From NCBI GenBank assembly GCA_023091665.1, contig JALJCQ010000025.1, forward strand, positions 62,001 through 126,000: a stretch of 64,000 bases of DNA. Reading direction: 5' to 3'. This stretch comes from Pythium myriotylum (Eukaryota > Oomycota > Peronosporomycetes > Pythiales > Pythiaceae). Numbering within the stretch: position 1 is the stretch's first letter; the number at the start of each line of letters is the position of its first letter. Position numbers and translations under genes: made by a program. Shown here piece by piece: positions 1-11,377 of this stretch. Under the pieces are notes generated by a model. It was not told the origin of the DNA. It did not search any database and saw only the letters and a program-made list of their open reading frames with translations.

Positions 1-1079
1 ATAAAAACAAGCTCGGTTAGCCACCGCTGCGCCACCGGCTCGCTTGTGCTGCGCATCGTTCCCTGGCCTGCGCTTCGATACTTGACGCACTTGCCCTTGG
101 CATTCCGCTCTAACACCTCAAATGAAGACCAGTAAAAGTGGCCACCCCAAACGGCGTCCTCGTCTGGCAACGCTGCTCGCACTTCGGGTGCCTGCACGGC
201 TCGCTTGATGATGAAGATCGTGTCGCCGACCCGTACGCGGAACAGCAGCATGACCATGTGGAGAATGACAGGAGTGTTGGGATACTGCTCGACGACTCGA
301 ACGATACATCGGTCGTCGTCGATGTCTTGGAGTACCTCGCAAAAGCCTCGACAGTTGGGGCCGATTTTGATTTTTGCGTAGTCATCATGAGATCGGTTCA
401 GGCTCCACACTGACGCGCTATCCCTCTCGGCATCGCCGGGAGTTGTCTTGTACAAACTGAACTCGACAGCTGACGACGATATGTCGACACGGCGCTTGTC
501 GCGCCAACCTAACACGGTGAGTCCGGTTGTGACAACATCGTTCTTTGCTGCAAAGCCGTTGATATACTCCATGGTTTCCCGAACAACTGCATCATATTGG
601 GAGGGAGTCCATGGCTCGAAGCTGGCTCGCGTCAGTGCACGCCACCTGAGCACCCTCCAGTTCCAGTCTTCGTGTCTCTTTGCATCCTCGAGCATACACC
701 GCACGAGCGCCTCGAACGTCTGTCTTTCCTCCACGAGACGACGCAGCTCGGTTTGTTCTTGGACAAGCCGCAGCTTGTCGAGCTGCAGGCGAGACACACG
801 TCTCAGAAACTCACGAACGCGTTTCGACTCGTCGTCGTCCAGGAAGCAGTCATCAGCGTCGGCTGGCTCCTCCTTGACAAACATGAGATTTGCCAGCACG
901 CACTCGAGCGTTTTGACTTGGCTTTCCATAATTTCGCGGTTGGATTTGCGCGTCGACCGAGACTTTCTCGCGGCCAAGCGGTTGCGCAGTCTCCGTTCGT
1001 CGGCATCCAGCGGAACCATGGCCGTTTGCTTGGATGGATCGACGAGAGCCGAGTCTGCAGGGGTGGAAGTATCGATCAT
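1..1079 (-). CDS. bZIP-START-like transcription factor, 3' end cut by window edge
   Basis: Reading the minus strand from the ATG at 1079-1077 gives about 359 open codons that run off the window start; by comparison with the neighbour at 2682 about 20 C-terminal residues are missing. Residues ~28-46 form a bZIP basic region (LRNRLAARKSRSTRKSNRE) that keeps the Asn-x7-Arg DNA-contact pair. It is followed by a short zipper-like helix and, from ~residue 140, the long module common to all bZIP genes here: WRALTRASFEPWTP, GWRDKRR, EVLQDIDDDRCIVRVVEQYP and FYWSSFEVLER. I read that module as START-like from its pattern; this is inference. No intron is needed. It lies head to head with its closest paralogue at 2682, with a 1.6-kb gap between them. 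Likely a nuclear DNA-binding protein with a ligand-binding C terminus. Confidence 0.85.
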   Translation of the reverse strand, partial: MIDTSTPADSALVDPSKQTAMVPLDADERRLRNRLAARKSRSTRKSNREIMESQVKTLECVLANLMFVKEEPADADDCFLDDDESKRVREFLRRVSRLQLDKLRLVQEQTELRRLVEERQTFEALVRCMLEDAKRHEDWNWRVLRWRALTRASFEPWTPSQYDAVVRETMEYINGFAAKNDVVTTGLTVLGWRDKRRVDISSSAVEFSLYKTTPGDAERDSASVWSLNRSHDDYAKIKIGPNCRGFCEVLQDIDDDRCIVRVVEQYPNTPVILHMVMLLFRVRVGDTIFIIKRAVQAPEVRAALPDEDAVWGGHFYWSSFEVLERNAKGKCVKYRSAGQGTMRSTSEPVAQRWLTELVF

Positions 1080-2681
1080 TGATGCTTCCGACGCTTTTTG
1101 TTTACTGAGCCCATCGGCGCGCCTCACGCGAATGAACAATCAGCTGATGTCAAGTGGCTGTTAAAATGTCTACTAGGTTATGGTAAATGGGTGATTTATC
1201 TTGCTTTGAGAGAGCCTCGTCGCGCCTTGGGAGTGTACCCAAACATAGTACATCGTTCGGATCAGGTCAATTGTGGATTCTGGACTGGCTAGACGGGATT
1301 TACGATTTGATAAAAATGCGAAGCGTTGTCTCAAGACAGTGAGATGGCTGATGAATGGGCGACGTTCGGTCTGTTTCCGCCGACGGCAACCAGAGCCGGG
1401 CCATCCGGACGAAACTTAGACCCACCAATGCACCATCTAAGCTTGCATTGAGAACTGTTCGGTTCCTACTGGAATGAACAAAGAGCAATTCTTAATGCAA
1501 CCGCAAACCAAAGGACCTTCCTTTGGTTCCGGCCACGGGCAGGTCAACTGTCGAACCGTCGAGAGCAAAAGGCCTGGTCTCATCACCATCCCAAGCGGCT
1601 GCTCCAATTGCAGTTTGGCTAACTCACGACACGTCACCCTAAATCTGGAAAATTTTACGATACGAGCATCGCAGCTCCCCTTGTATCAACTACCTTGAAC
1701 TCAATAAACTTCACATGCATCATCATTACGTCATGTTTTCTTGGATCAGCCATGGCCCGAAACAATCGGCTGGCAATGTGGCATAGAAAACCTGGACACT
1801 AGGTGATAAGCGCACCCAGCTCCACAGCACCAGAGTATGGAGATGCCCACGGTGCTCCTCAATCTGTTTGTCCAAGATGAAAAGAAAAACGCAATCGACT
1901 GTAAATGTGATGGGAGCAAAAGCATCTTGCAACTGCGGCTTACTCAGTGATTGGACTTGGCACTCTACAGTATTGGTAGAAGTGCTGCGGATTGGACAGT
2001 CGCTGGAGGAGGATCGACGTGAAGCGCAACATTGCGCAAAACCGTCGATACCGATGACGTCTCAGGACAGCACTGGACAGGAATTCGGATGACGCACCAA
2101 GGTAACATGAGGAGCCCAGAGCCTGCGATGCATAAGCGATGGTTATAGACCTCGAGTTCTCAATTCGACGAATCGCGCTGGGAACACTTGGAAATCAGTC
2201 GTTTCAATTGCAACTACCAGGCTCGACAGCATCCACGTTTGGTACTGGAATACAATCACGTGCTAGGTGACACCTAGATCTACAGCATCCAATGGGAGCG
2301 GTGTCATACGAATTCGACAACTGATAGATCCACTTCAGCCAGGCTCGAAATGCGTTGGCGACGTCAGATAGTCGACAACACGCCGAGCTTCTAACTCAGG
2401 TCTCATGAATCATGGTCAGATTGTGGCAGGATTCTTGCCAGGATTCAAGTCGCCGCATCACTAACGTGTGGCTTAGCGACCAGCCACCGTGGGTGAGCTC
2501 CGTCGCGTGATAAATGTACTAGCATAGTAGAATTCAGTTTCAGCTTGGTCTGTCTGCTCTGTTCAATACTGAGTCCAGCATAACTCACATTTCTAACATA
2601 ATGTAGTTGTTTACCAGGTCTCGGTGGACAAGCTCACGCGGCTGGTCAGTACCGACCCTGGCAATTTTCAATTTTTCCACG
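1080..2681. other. Divergent intergenic region between two bZIP-START genes
   Basis: 1.6 kb between two head-to-head paralogues. Only short unconvincing open frames are present and none resembles a known family. It should hold both promoters. I recognise no motif with confidence. Confidence 0.5.
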
Positions 2682-3824
2682 ATGGCGACAGTCCAAGATC
2701 CACCACCCTCAACGCATCTCGTTCTCGCTTCTCCAACTCAAGAAACCGCACTTGTTGCTCCCGACGATGAAGAACGGAGACTCCGTAATCGCCTCGCGGC
2801 GAGAAAGTCCCGGTCAACGAGGAAGTCAAATCGTGAGACCATGGAGAGCCAAGTCAAGGCGTTCGAATGCGTGCTCGCTAATCTTATGTTCATCACGGAT
2901 GGCAACGAGCAGACCTGCGATGAGGTCTTTCTCGATGATGACGAGTCGAGGCGCGTGCGTGACTTTCTGGTTCGTACAAAGCGCCTGCAGCTTGACAAGA
3001 TGCGGCTCGTCAACGAACAGAGTGAACTACGCCGCTTGCTCCAGGAGCACCAGGCTTTCCAAGCAGTCGTGCGTCGTCTCCGTGCTGAGCAGGAGGAAGA
3101 AGAAGATTGGAACTGGTGCGTGCTGCGCTGGCGCGCACTTACCCGTGCGAGCTTCGAGCCCTGGACTCCAGCGCAGTACGATGCTGCGGTTCGAGAGACG
3201 ATGAACCACATTAGGCACTTTGCCAAGATGAACGAAGCTGTCACATCGGGGCTTACGTTCATGGGGTGGAGAGAAAAGCGCCATGTCGACGAAGACAACT
3301 CGGCCGTTGAGTTCTCTGTGTACAAGACAAACAACGGCGACGCCGAGGTAGACAGTGGGTTGATCTGGAGTTTGGAACGATCCCACAACGACTACGCGCG
3401 GATCAAAGCCGGCCCCAACTGCCGTGCATTTAGCGAAGTGCTGCAAGATATAGATGAAGATCGTTCCATTGTTCGCGTCGTCGAGAAGTGCGCCAACACT
3501 GAGGTTGTGGTCCATATGGTGATGCTGCTCTTCCGTGAACGGATTGGTGACTCGATCTACATGATCAAGCGCGCAGTGCCTATCCCGGAAGTTCAAGCCG
3601 CGTTGCCCGATGAAGACGCCGTCTGGGGCTCCAATTTCTACTGGTCTCGGTTCGACACGGTCGAGCGAGATGATGACGGGAAGTGCACCAAGTACAGAGT
3701 TGCCGCGCAAGGCACGCTCTGCAGCAAGAGCGAGCCAGTAGTACGCCGCTGGCTGACGGAGATCGTCTTTATTATTGTACGCATGGAGCAGTGGTGCCGT
3801 GGCCTGAAGACACTGCTTGAGTGA
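2682..3824 (+). CDS. bZIP-START-like transcription factor
   Basis: An intronless frame of 380 codons. I chose ATG 2682 because it gives an N terminus like that of the divergent paralogue; the frame is open further upstream but without a good start. The basic region at residues ~32-50 (LRNRLAARKSRSTRKSNRE) is identical to the gene at 1-1079 and keeps the canonical Asn-x7-Arg. A short zipper-like helix follows (ESQVKAFECVLANL), then an acidic linker, a helical stretch, and the C-terminal START-like module with GLTFMGWREKRHVD, EVLQDIDEDRSIVRVVEK, HMVMLLFRERIGD and a closing RWLTEIVFIIVRMEQW helix. The domain order suggests a DNA-binding protein that may respond to a hydrophobic ligand; the ligand part is inference. 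Confidence 0.88.
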   Translation: MATVQDPPPSTHLVLASPTQETALVAPDDEERRLRNRLAARKSRSTRKSNRETMESQVKAFECVLANLMFITDGNEQTCDEVFLDDDESRRVRDFLVRTKRLQLDKMRLVNEQSELRRLLQEHQAFQAVVRRLRAEQEEEEDWNWCVLRWRALTRASFEPWTPAQYDAAVRETMNHIRHFAKMNEAVTSGLTFMGWREKRHVDEDNSAVEFSVYKTNNGDAEVDSGLIWSLERSHNDYARIKAGPNCRAFSEVLQDIDEDRSIVRVVEKCANTEVVVHMVMLLFRERIGDSIYMIKRAVPIPEVQAALPDEDAVWGSNFYWSRFDTVERDDDGKCTKYRVAAQGTLCSKSEPVVRRWLTEIVFIIVRMEQWCRGLKTLLE

Positions 3825-4512
3825 GAGTTTTCTTGTGTAGTTTTTGGATTCGTATCGTAAGTGTTGAATTTGTTCTCTGCCTCACATCATTTGGGGGGCG
3901 GATGCTTCAGCCGACGCATTTGTCGAGTTGTGATGCTCGTGGGTACTGGTGACGCGACACCTTCGGGTCCGAAATTCTTGTTACATGCACGCCGGATCGA
4001 CCCGTATCCATACTTGCTCTCAACTAAGACTCTGCTCCACGGCCTGCGTTCGTGAGTACTAGTAAAAATGAGTGAACGGCGCTGTCCGCAGAGTTCTCTT
4101 TGCTTTGAGCTCAGCAAATAGCGAGATACAGACACCCACCAAGTGTCTCAATCTGCATCTCCAGGCGTTCCTCCAGCAAATCATTGGCGTTTTCCTGGTG
4201 AGCTGTTCAAGCGTCAATGTTTGGACACCGACATAAATCAGTCCAATCCAATGAATACTCCAGAATATTAGTCCAGGCTTCGGACTCATCTTCCAATCGA
4301 GAGCGATTGAGAAGACTTCGGTTCCACCACATGGACATTTCGCTGCACTGCATCGTGGTGGAACGGGATCTTCGCGATCCAGCATTCTCTCTGCCGAGCT
4401 TCTCTCCCGACGGCTTTCCAACGCAGGGATGCTTCATGGAGGTCCGGATCGATCTGGGGTCACTCACACGAGGGAGGCGCTCCCTCCACGATGGGCTCAC
4501 TTATTCTCTCCG
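3825..4512. other. Intergenic region
   Basis: About 690 bp between two co-oriented bZIP-START genes. I see no gene or clear regulatory motif in it. Confidence 0.5.
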
Positions 4513-5773
4513 ATGGACCGAGCGCTCGCGCCCGTCGTCGCCCCGGGCGACGTGCAGCTGGACGCGCTGCTCTGCGAGTCTCCGCACGACGAGCTCGGCG
4601 TCGATCGCGATCTCTGGGAGCTGCTGGCGGCCGAGGACTCGCCGCGTTCGGTGGCGACGACAACTGTGGCCTCACAACGCAGTAGCCGTCGAGAGAGCGA
4701 GCGCAAGTCCCGACAAAGACGCCAGGTGAACGCCGCTGGAATGCCGCGGCTCTGTTGCTACCGAGACTGATGGCTTTTTGGTGTCGATTTAGGAGATGCT
4801 GGGCGCGATGCGAGAGCAGATTTCGACGTTGGAGTGTGCAATCGCTGCGGCGACACCCGACGCGAACGGAGATATCGTGTGCGTCACGTTGCCGGCCATG
4901 CAAGACTATCTCCGTCGCTCCAAGGCACTCGCTGATGAGGCCGTCAAGCTGCGCGCCCAGAACCAAGAGCTCGGGCGGATGGTCCAAAAACGCGAGGCCT
5001 CGCTGCGAGAATTGCGCAAGCTCACGAACGGCATGGTTGTGGACCAGTGGGAGCTCGATGCAGAGCGTTGGTACGAGACGACGATGGCAGCTTTCACGCC
5101 TTGGTCATTAGAGGCGTGCGCTGAAGTCGTTCGAGAGTCGATGAAGCGGATCGAGCAACACCGCCTGGGCAGCGGACCGTACGTGACAACGGGGTTGAGC
5201 TTCATGGGCTGGCGCGATCGGCGACGACTAGACGCGAGCACGGGCACCCTCTATTTCAGCTTTTCGAAGCGATATTCTGGCGTTGTCGACGTTCACTCGA
5301 TCGCCCAGTTTTATTGGGCTATCCTGGGCGAAGGCACAGACTCCAATGTCAGCTTGCTTTCGCCGAGTGTCACGTCTTTTGACAAAGTGATCCAGCGAGT
5401 GTCTCGGAATATCTCGATCCTCCGCTGTGTGGAGAAGTACCCCGGTGTGGACTTTAAGGCGCACATGCTTATGATGGTCTTCCGAGTGCGATCGTCTACG
5501 GGATTTGTCGTCTGCGTCAGGTCGATTCCGTCCCCGGAAGTGCAACGTGCGACGGTGGACGACGATGCGTACTGGGTCAGCAACTTCTATTGGGTCAGGA
5601 TGGATGTACTGAAGTGGAGTGAGAGCCAGCAAGCTCTTGAGTGGACTATGACGATCACCGGTACACTAGCGAGCGACCAAACGGAGTACGCAAATCGGTG
5701 GATGACCGACGCGCTGGCAGCGGTGATTCGCGCGGAAAGCAAGGTGCTGGGTACTGGCTTGTTGAAGCTATGA
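4513..5773 (+). CDS. bZIP-START-like transcription factor, one intron
   Basis: Two exons, 4513-4725 and 4793-5773, with a 67-bp GT-AG intron that begins GTGAAC and ends TTTAG. The joined protein is 397 residues. Exon 1 ends right after the basic region (RRESERKSRQRRQ), in phase 0; exon 2 opens with the zipper-like EMLGAMREQISTLECAIAAA. Exon 2 is 981 nt, the same length as in the genes at 36234 and 41841, so the splice position is a family trait. The START-like module has FTPWSLEACAEVV, GLSFMGWRDRRRLD, RVSRNISILRCVEKYPG, HMLMMVFRVRS and YANRWMTDALAAVIRAES. The basic-region Asn is replaced by Arg when aligned on KSR, so DNA specificity may differ from textbook bZIPs. Confidence 0.88.
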
Positions 5774-6664
5774 GAAGTTCCCATGCATCTAGCACTTGAG
5801 AAAGTCCGTTTATTTATAAAGGAGGCGTGGAAGACCTGCGCGAGTTCGATTTGAGCATCCAACTAAGCGTGGTGTGCTCATGCAGCTCAAAGATATTCAG
5901 TCATCGAAACTCGGCAAAGCTTCAAGTACACTGCTGCCTTTCTATCATCTCTGAGGCACGAGATCATTCTTCCACCCGTTGGACTTCCACTGCTGAACGA
6001 GGAAGAAGCCTCAAATGGAATGAGATGTCGACTCTGGAAAATTTTGAGCCACCCATCTCCAAAGCAACTGCTGCCAAGATATGGTTCATGGAATTGTCCC
6101 TCCAGCCTTCCCTCTGCTCATGTCTCTGAACAGAATCGTGAGTCGATCTCCCGTGGAGGTTTTGTTTTTGTAAGAGCTGCATGTCAACGAGGAAGCGAGA
6201 CCCAAACGCAGGTGGACGGGGCAACCATTCTCCTTGTCAGCTGACAATAAGATTTACGTCGAATATGGCTGCCTCGCGGTGCTGGTTCTTCGATGTGTGA
6301 GCACTCGCACGAACCTCGCTTGCTCACTCATCTCTTGCCTATTTCCTGCTTTTTTTGGGATCTTCCATGGGAAAAGATCCTTTTCGAGTGATATAAATGT
6401 CTCCAAATCTTCAGACCAAGACAAGGACAGAACCCATCGAAAGAGTTCAGAGGACGCTTGCTCACTGGCCAGTGCACGTGCAGAAACCTGCCGAGAATCC
6501 ACCTGCGCGCTGCATCCCCTCAGTTCCGACGCACCGTCGCTTGCACGACTGCTGATTGGGATAACCACATATTACAAACGTCGCCTGGAAGTGACCCCCA
6601 CCCACTCCGTAAACTGGGGCGGTCAGTGAGCCAGCGCAATCCGGACTTGTTCATTGGCGAAGGA
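5774..6664. other. Intergenic region
   Basis: About 890 bp between two co-oriented bZIP-START genes. Short open frames on both strands lack any recognisable domain and I treat them as chance. Confidence 0.5.
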
Positions 6665-7919
6665 ATGGACGCGGCCAGCAATGATGCACCGGCAGTCGAA
6701 GCGCTCGCCACGCTTGACCTCCCCAGCGGAGATGAGCTCTGGGACGCGCTCGGCCTCGAGTCACCGCGCTCCGTGACGAGCGTCAAGGCTTCGCAAGCCG
6801 AGATCCGTGCCAAGCGCCGCGATTCCGAGCGCAAGTCCCGCGAGAAGCGCCAGGTGAGACAAAAATATCGATCTGCACCACTCGTTCTGTGTAGCTGAGA
6901 CCGTGGCTTTAAAGGTCAAAGTCGACAAGATGCGCGAGCAAATCAAGGGCTTGGAGTGTGCGATCGCCGTGGTGACCGAGTCCGAGTCGGATGCCACGAC
7001 CTCTGACAGTGGGAGCGAAGTCGTCAGGATATCGTCGCCGGCAATGCGAAGATATCTACGACGCTCGAGAGGTCTCGTGCAAGAGGCCGCGCAATTGCGA
7101 GCGGCGAATAAAGAACTCGAACAAATGGTGAAAGTGCACGAGACGGCTGTGGCAGACTTGCGCAAACTCACGCATGGCATGGTTGTGGATGAGTGGGCGC
7201 TCAACAGCGAGCGTTGGTTTGAGACCACGATGGCTGCGTTCACGCCGTGGACGCTCGAAGCCTGTGCAGAGGTCGTTCGAGATTCGCTGACAAAGATTCG
7301 CGAGAATTCGTTGGACGACGGTAATTTTGAAACCACGGGACTGAGCATTTTGGGCTGGCGCGATCGGCGACGACTCGACAAAGCTACAGGCACGTTTTAC
7401 TTCGGCTTCCGCAAACGGTACTCGGGTGTGATCGACGTCGAGGCCATTGGCCAGCTCTATTGGCAGATGATCAGCGAGGACAACCACACTGGGTACAGTC
7501 TACTCGCACCGAACGTTAAGTCGTTCGATCGCGTCATCCAGCGCGTTTCCCGCGACATATCGATCATCCGATGCGTGGAGCAATATCCAGAGATGCCTGT
7601 GAAAGCTCACATGCTCATGATGGTGTTCCGTGTCCGCACGCCGACGAGTATCATCGTCTGTGCGAGATCAATTCCAAGCCCAGAGGTCGAGCACGCAACG
7701 CTTGACGACGATGCATATTGGACAAGCAACTTCTACTGGGTCAAGCTAGATGTACTCAAACGCAACAGCGATGGACTTGCAGTCGAGATGCGTCAGTCGA
7801 TCAGCGGCACACTTGCGAGTGAGAATGTGGCGTACGCGAGCCGCTGGATGGGCGAGTTGATCTTATCGCTGATCTACATCGAAAGTCAGGCCCTCGGCAC
7901 AAGTTTTCTGGGGCTCTAA
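6665..7919 (+). CDS. bZIP-START-like transcription factor, one intron
   Basis: Exons 6665-6853 and 6915-7919 with a 61-bp intron (GTGAGA to TTTAAAG); the joined protein is 397 residues, the same as the gene at 4513, of which it is a close tandem paralogue. The basic region KRRDSERKSREKRQ sits at the end of exon 1; exon 2 starts VKVDKMREQIKGLECAIAVV. The canonical basic-region Asn position holds Arg. The START-like module runs through FTPWTLEACAEVV, GLSILGWRDRRRLD, RVSRDISIIRCVEQYPE, HMLMMVFRVRT and IPSPEVEHATLDDDAYWTSN. Regions after exon 1 align almost residue for residue with the neighbour, pointing to a recent tandem duplication. Confidence 0.88.
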
Positions 7920-8421
7920 GCCGGTTACTTAGTATGTTCTTGGTGGGAGTTGGCTCTCTTTGTGCACGGTTCGTCTTTAATTAAGGGTATTCATGCAAAC
8001 TATTTGTAACGTCGTTTGAGACCTTGATAGTGCCCAACTCACGTGGGGCGGCTGGATTCACCGGACGATGGACAAACACTTCCGCCGGAACTTCATGGCG
8101 TTAATTAAAAGGTAATGAGTCTCCACAAAGCGGAAGAAACAACATCTGAATGGAAAAAATGTGTCGCCGGGACCGAGATTCACGTCCCACTCGTTGTTCA
8201 GATCACTTTCGATGAGAGAGGTCAAGTGAAGATCACCAGTTGATCAAAACAGGAAATGTTGAGTACACTTTCCATCTGTCCTGTTTTCATTGACACGATC
8301 ACACGAGAACTGTGGCCATGCTGACTGCATCCAGTGCAGGAATCTCCAACTCGCTCGTGTTTCTTCTCTGAGAAAGAGCGTGGGGGAAACGTCAGAGCTC
8401 AAAGACTCAGGCCAGCGGAAC

Positions 8422-8452
<31 letters not shown>

Positions 8453-9785
8453 AGTCGAGAATCGACTACCGATTTCTAAACAATCGATGTCATGTTCGTA
8501 ACAGACCGATACGCTATTGTAACATACAGACATGTTCTAACCGCATCAACGGATCATGGTTCGAGCGTCACTGAGCTCTTCCGACGACGTCGCTGAGCCG
8601 CGAGGCCACGGCCACGAGCGTGCGAGCGAGAGACCGACGCGCTCGCTTCTGAGCAGCAAAAGCGTGCGTGGAGCTTCTCCGCCCAGCAGCTCAGCAGCGA
8701 CTTTTTGCGGGAGAGGACCGAGCTCGAGCAGATGCGCGATCGCGCTTTGCGACGGCGCCGAGAGTGGGGGACACAATGTGTGTGTGTGCAATTGCATCGC
8801 TTGAGAGACGCGCATCCAGAATGGCGAGTGTTTGCTCTGTGGCGAGAGAGGCTAAAGCCTGCAGCTTGGCGAGCCCAGTCGGATCGCACAAGCTGATGAC
8901 GTGGCCGCGACGGACTCGCAAAGGCCCACGCGTGGCGTGGTCGTGGACCACTGCAAGCACAATGTGGGGCGTCGTTTGAGGAGACGGTGGGTGTCGTCGA
9001 GGCTCGAAGGCTGAAACTGCACGAATAGTGGGACGAAAGAGACCACCCAGTGGGAGCAAGTCTCCGGGACTTGCGGAGTAAGATTGCCGACGTTGCCGAG
9101 AATCCCCCCCAAAACTCAAAAGGTAACCGTCGCCGATTGATTTAGCATCATTTTCCCGTCACGAATGCCTGGAACCGAGGAATTTACTGACCTTCCAACC
9201 GCCAAACTTTAGGATCAAAGTCTACGCTGCAAGATTGTGGCTGAATAGTTACGCATGCTTGAGCTCTATTTCTCGCCAGCTTTTGCTCGTCAATGCCAGC
9301 ACGTGATATGGTCTTGGCTCAAGACTTTCCTGGTTGGTTCGGGACTCCCATGAACTCCAATTTATGGATTGCACAAAATGGATTACAAAAATGTGGCGAA
9401 TCTGGGGTAGTATCTCTCCAAGGGGTGGTCGCGGAGTACGAGAAGCACCGAAATTGTTTGAAAAGGGATTTGGTGCCGACTTGTCAGGTAGAATATCGGC
9501 TAGGAGTAGGTATCGACCGCTCGAAAACTACGGAAGTCCATGGTTGCTTTTGAGCAAGAGCTATCTGTCGAAAGACCACGTACTAGAACAACGTAAATCT
9601 ACAAAGCAGATGCAACCGTGGATAAGGCGTTGCTGCTGTTACCCGTAGCGGCGTTGTATAGGACTCAAGAGTTGCACGATAGGCCAATGGTTCTCCGAGT
9701 GACGAGTCCGAAGAGTTGGAATCTCTAAGGTGAACTGTTTCATTAAGTCATACTTCCACGTATCCTTTGGTAGCCGAAGGTGTAA
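7920..9785. other. Intergenic region with a homopolymer tract and possible bZIP remnant
   Basis: About 1.9 kb with no intact gene. At 8421-8453 there is a C22-A11 tract. On the plus strand around 8660-8780 one frame has coding-like, charged coiled-coil character (EQQKRAWSFSAQ, RERTELEQMRDRALRRR), and at about 8925-8960 a stretch reads RGVVVDH, reminiscent of the GMVVDQW motif in the neighbouring bZIP genes. Stops interrupt it. It could be a decayed bZIP-START copy, but the match is weak. Confidence 0.3.
8421..8453. repeat. Homopolymer tract C22 then A11
   Basis: A run of 22 C is followed directly by 11 A. Such a tract is unstable in replication and sequencing, so the exact lengths should not be trusted. 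Confidence 0.9.
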
Positions 9786-9965
9786 GCGTTTTTTTGTTGT
9801 TGTTGTATTTGTTGTTTGTCTGTTGCTTGCTACATCAACCTTTTTTCTCTTGGAGCGTTGCTTCCTCCTACCTTCTGTTGCCTTTCGTTGTCGCTTTTTG
9901 TCTTGCTCTTGGTGACGAGTGGATAGCCGACGTGGCTCGAACGAGCTCGCCAAAGCCAAACACGC

Positions 9966-10346
9966 TCACTCGCGTTTGCCCGTAGCTTTCTTGCCCTTGC
10001 CTGTATCCGCCTTCTTGGTGCTGGTGCTCGCTTCTCCCTTCTTGCCTGTGGTCGTGCTTGCCTGTGGCGTTGCGGCTGGCTTCGGACCGAGGTCCTTGCA
10101 AAAGCAATAGTAGCTGCCCTTGAGAAGCTTCGGCGCCATCTTCTTCGAGTTGTAGCAGGTCGTCGGCCCACTCACGACAGGCCACGCACTCGTGTCCACG
10201 TTGTGAGGATGCTTCTGTTCGCACGTCCTGTATCCTTCTGCCTCACACCCCTTTTCGTCTCCTTTGCACGGGCCAATCGCACTCGCAGAGCCGAAGAGCA
10301 CGATGGATGCACAGAGAGCGAGTTGGACGATAGCGACGGTCTTCAT
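9966..10346 (-). CDS. Small secreted cysteine-rich protein S1, left-arm copy
   Basis: 126 residues from ATG 10346. The N terminus is a classic signal peptide (MKTVAIVQLALCASIVLFGS, cleavage likely after ASA). The mature part starts IGPC and has six cysteines in the family pattern GPC-x7-GC-x6-TC-...-TC-...-YYCFCK, with the strictly kept block KHPHNV..SAWPVVSGP. Unlike its relatives it continues past CFCK with a ~42-residue Lys/Thr/Ser-rich tail. Upstream in-frame codons exist, but this ATG is the one shared by every family member. I do not recognise the family. Size, signal peptide and cysteines suggest an extracellular, perhaps effector-like protein; that role is inference. The encoded protein is identical to that of the right-arm copy. 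Confidence 0.85.
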   Translation of the reverse strand: MKTVAIVQLALCASIVLFGSASAIGPCKGDEKGCEAEGYRTCEQKHPHNVDTSAWPVVSGPTTCYNSKKMAPKLLKGSYYCFCKDLGPKPAATPQASTTTGKKGEASTSTKKADTGKGKKATGKRE

Positions 10347-10617
10347 GGTGGTTGGATGTGGTGGATGGGAGGTCGAGTAGTTGGTTCGTTGGTTGGTGGT
10401 GGTCGCTGGTTGGTGGCCAATTTGGGAGTGAGTGAACTCCAAGACCAATAGCGAAACTCGATGCTCGGCGTTCAATCCTCCATGGCGCGATCGCTCCCAG
10501 TAGGGTGCGTGTGGATGTGGCCCACATCCACACTGCTTAGTCACCCACATCCGATGTGGGTGACTGAGCAGTACAGTAGTGGGTGCGAGAGAACTCGTAA
10601 AGATCTCTGCCAGCGTG

Positions 10618-11106
10618 GAGTGTACTGTACATATGCCTTTGTTTGTCAGAGATGACAGTCAATATGTGGTCCTGTGTCGCGTGCCTGGAGCCAAGGTTGT
10701 GTAGTTGCGAGACACTTTGTGTTCACATCTCGTCCACAGATGGTCAGATCGGTACATATTGCTTCTTTGTTTCGGCATGGACAAATGTTGATGGCCACGT
10801 TGGCGGACGCGATCCAGTCGATCTTCGTGATCCACTCACCACCGATTGGATGGGAAGAAGACGGGTGTGTTGAGGAGACTGGCCATCCTTATTAGGCGAC
10901 AGACTGGCCGACAGCTGTCAGTATTCGCGACGTTGGCCTCCATACACTTCACTTGCATCGTCTTCGAGACTTGCGTCCAGGTTATCAACCATATTCCAGC
11001 AATATGGAAGGACTGGTGTTTCGTGTCAAAAGACGTTATTTATTTCCATCTGCTGACGGGGTTGAGCGAATCCTACGTCTCATCCATAGAATCGAAATCC
11101 ACTCTA
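10618..11106. other. Single-copy centre of palindrome 1
   Basis: 489 bp lying between the divergent S1 copies. It has no convincing gene. Confidence 0.6.
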
Positions 11107-11292
11107 CACGCTGGCAGAGATCTTTACGAGTTCTCTCGCACCCACTACTGTACTGCTCAGTCACCCACATCGGATGTGGGTGACTAAGCAGTGTGGATGT
11201 GGGCCACATCCACACGCACCCTACTGGGAGCGATCGCGCCATGGAGGATTGAACGCCGAGCATCGAGTTTCGCTATTGGTCTTGGAGTTCAC

Positions 11293-11307
11293 TCACTCCC
11301 AAATTGG
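11293..11307 (+). promoter_or_regulatory. Putative initiator-type motif of S1
   Basis: TCACTCCCAAATTGG, 85 bp before the S1 ATG, mirrored at 10417-10431 for the left copy. It resembles the known oomycete core promoter (initiator TCAYTYY followed by a CAWTTT-like flanking element). The other three gene types have an equivalent motif at 80-127 bp from the ATG. Confidence 0.5.
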
Positions 11308-11377
11308 CCACCAACCAGCGACCACCACCAACCAACGAACCAACTACTCGACCTCCCATCCACCACATCCAACCACC

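Noticed and set aside
3027..3710. Long antisense frame opposite the bZIP gene at 2682
   Set aside because: The same antisense openness appears opposite other family members and is explained by their codon use.
4059..4421. Minus-strand frame upstream of the bZIP gene at 4513
   Set aside because: No similarity that I can recognise and no supporting context.
8421..8453. Poly-C/poly-A tract as a retroposon tail or regulatory site
   Set aside because: No flanking duplication or retroposon body; a simple homopolymer tract is sufficient.
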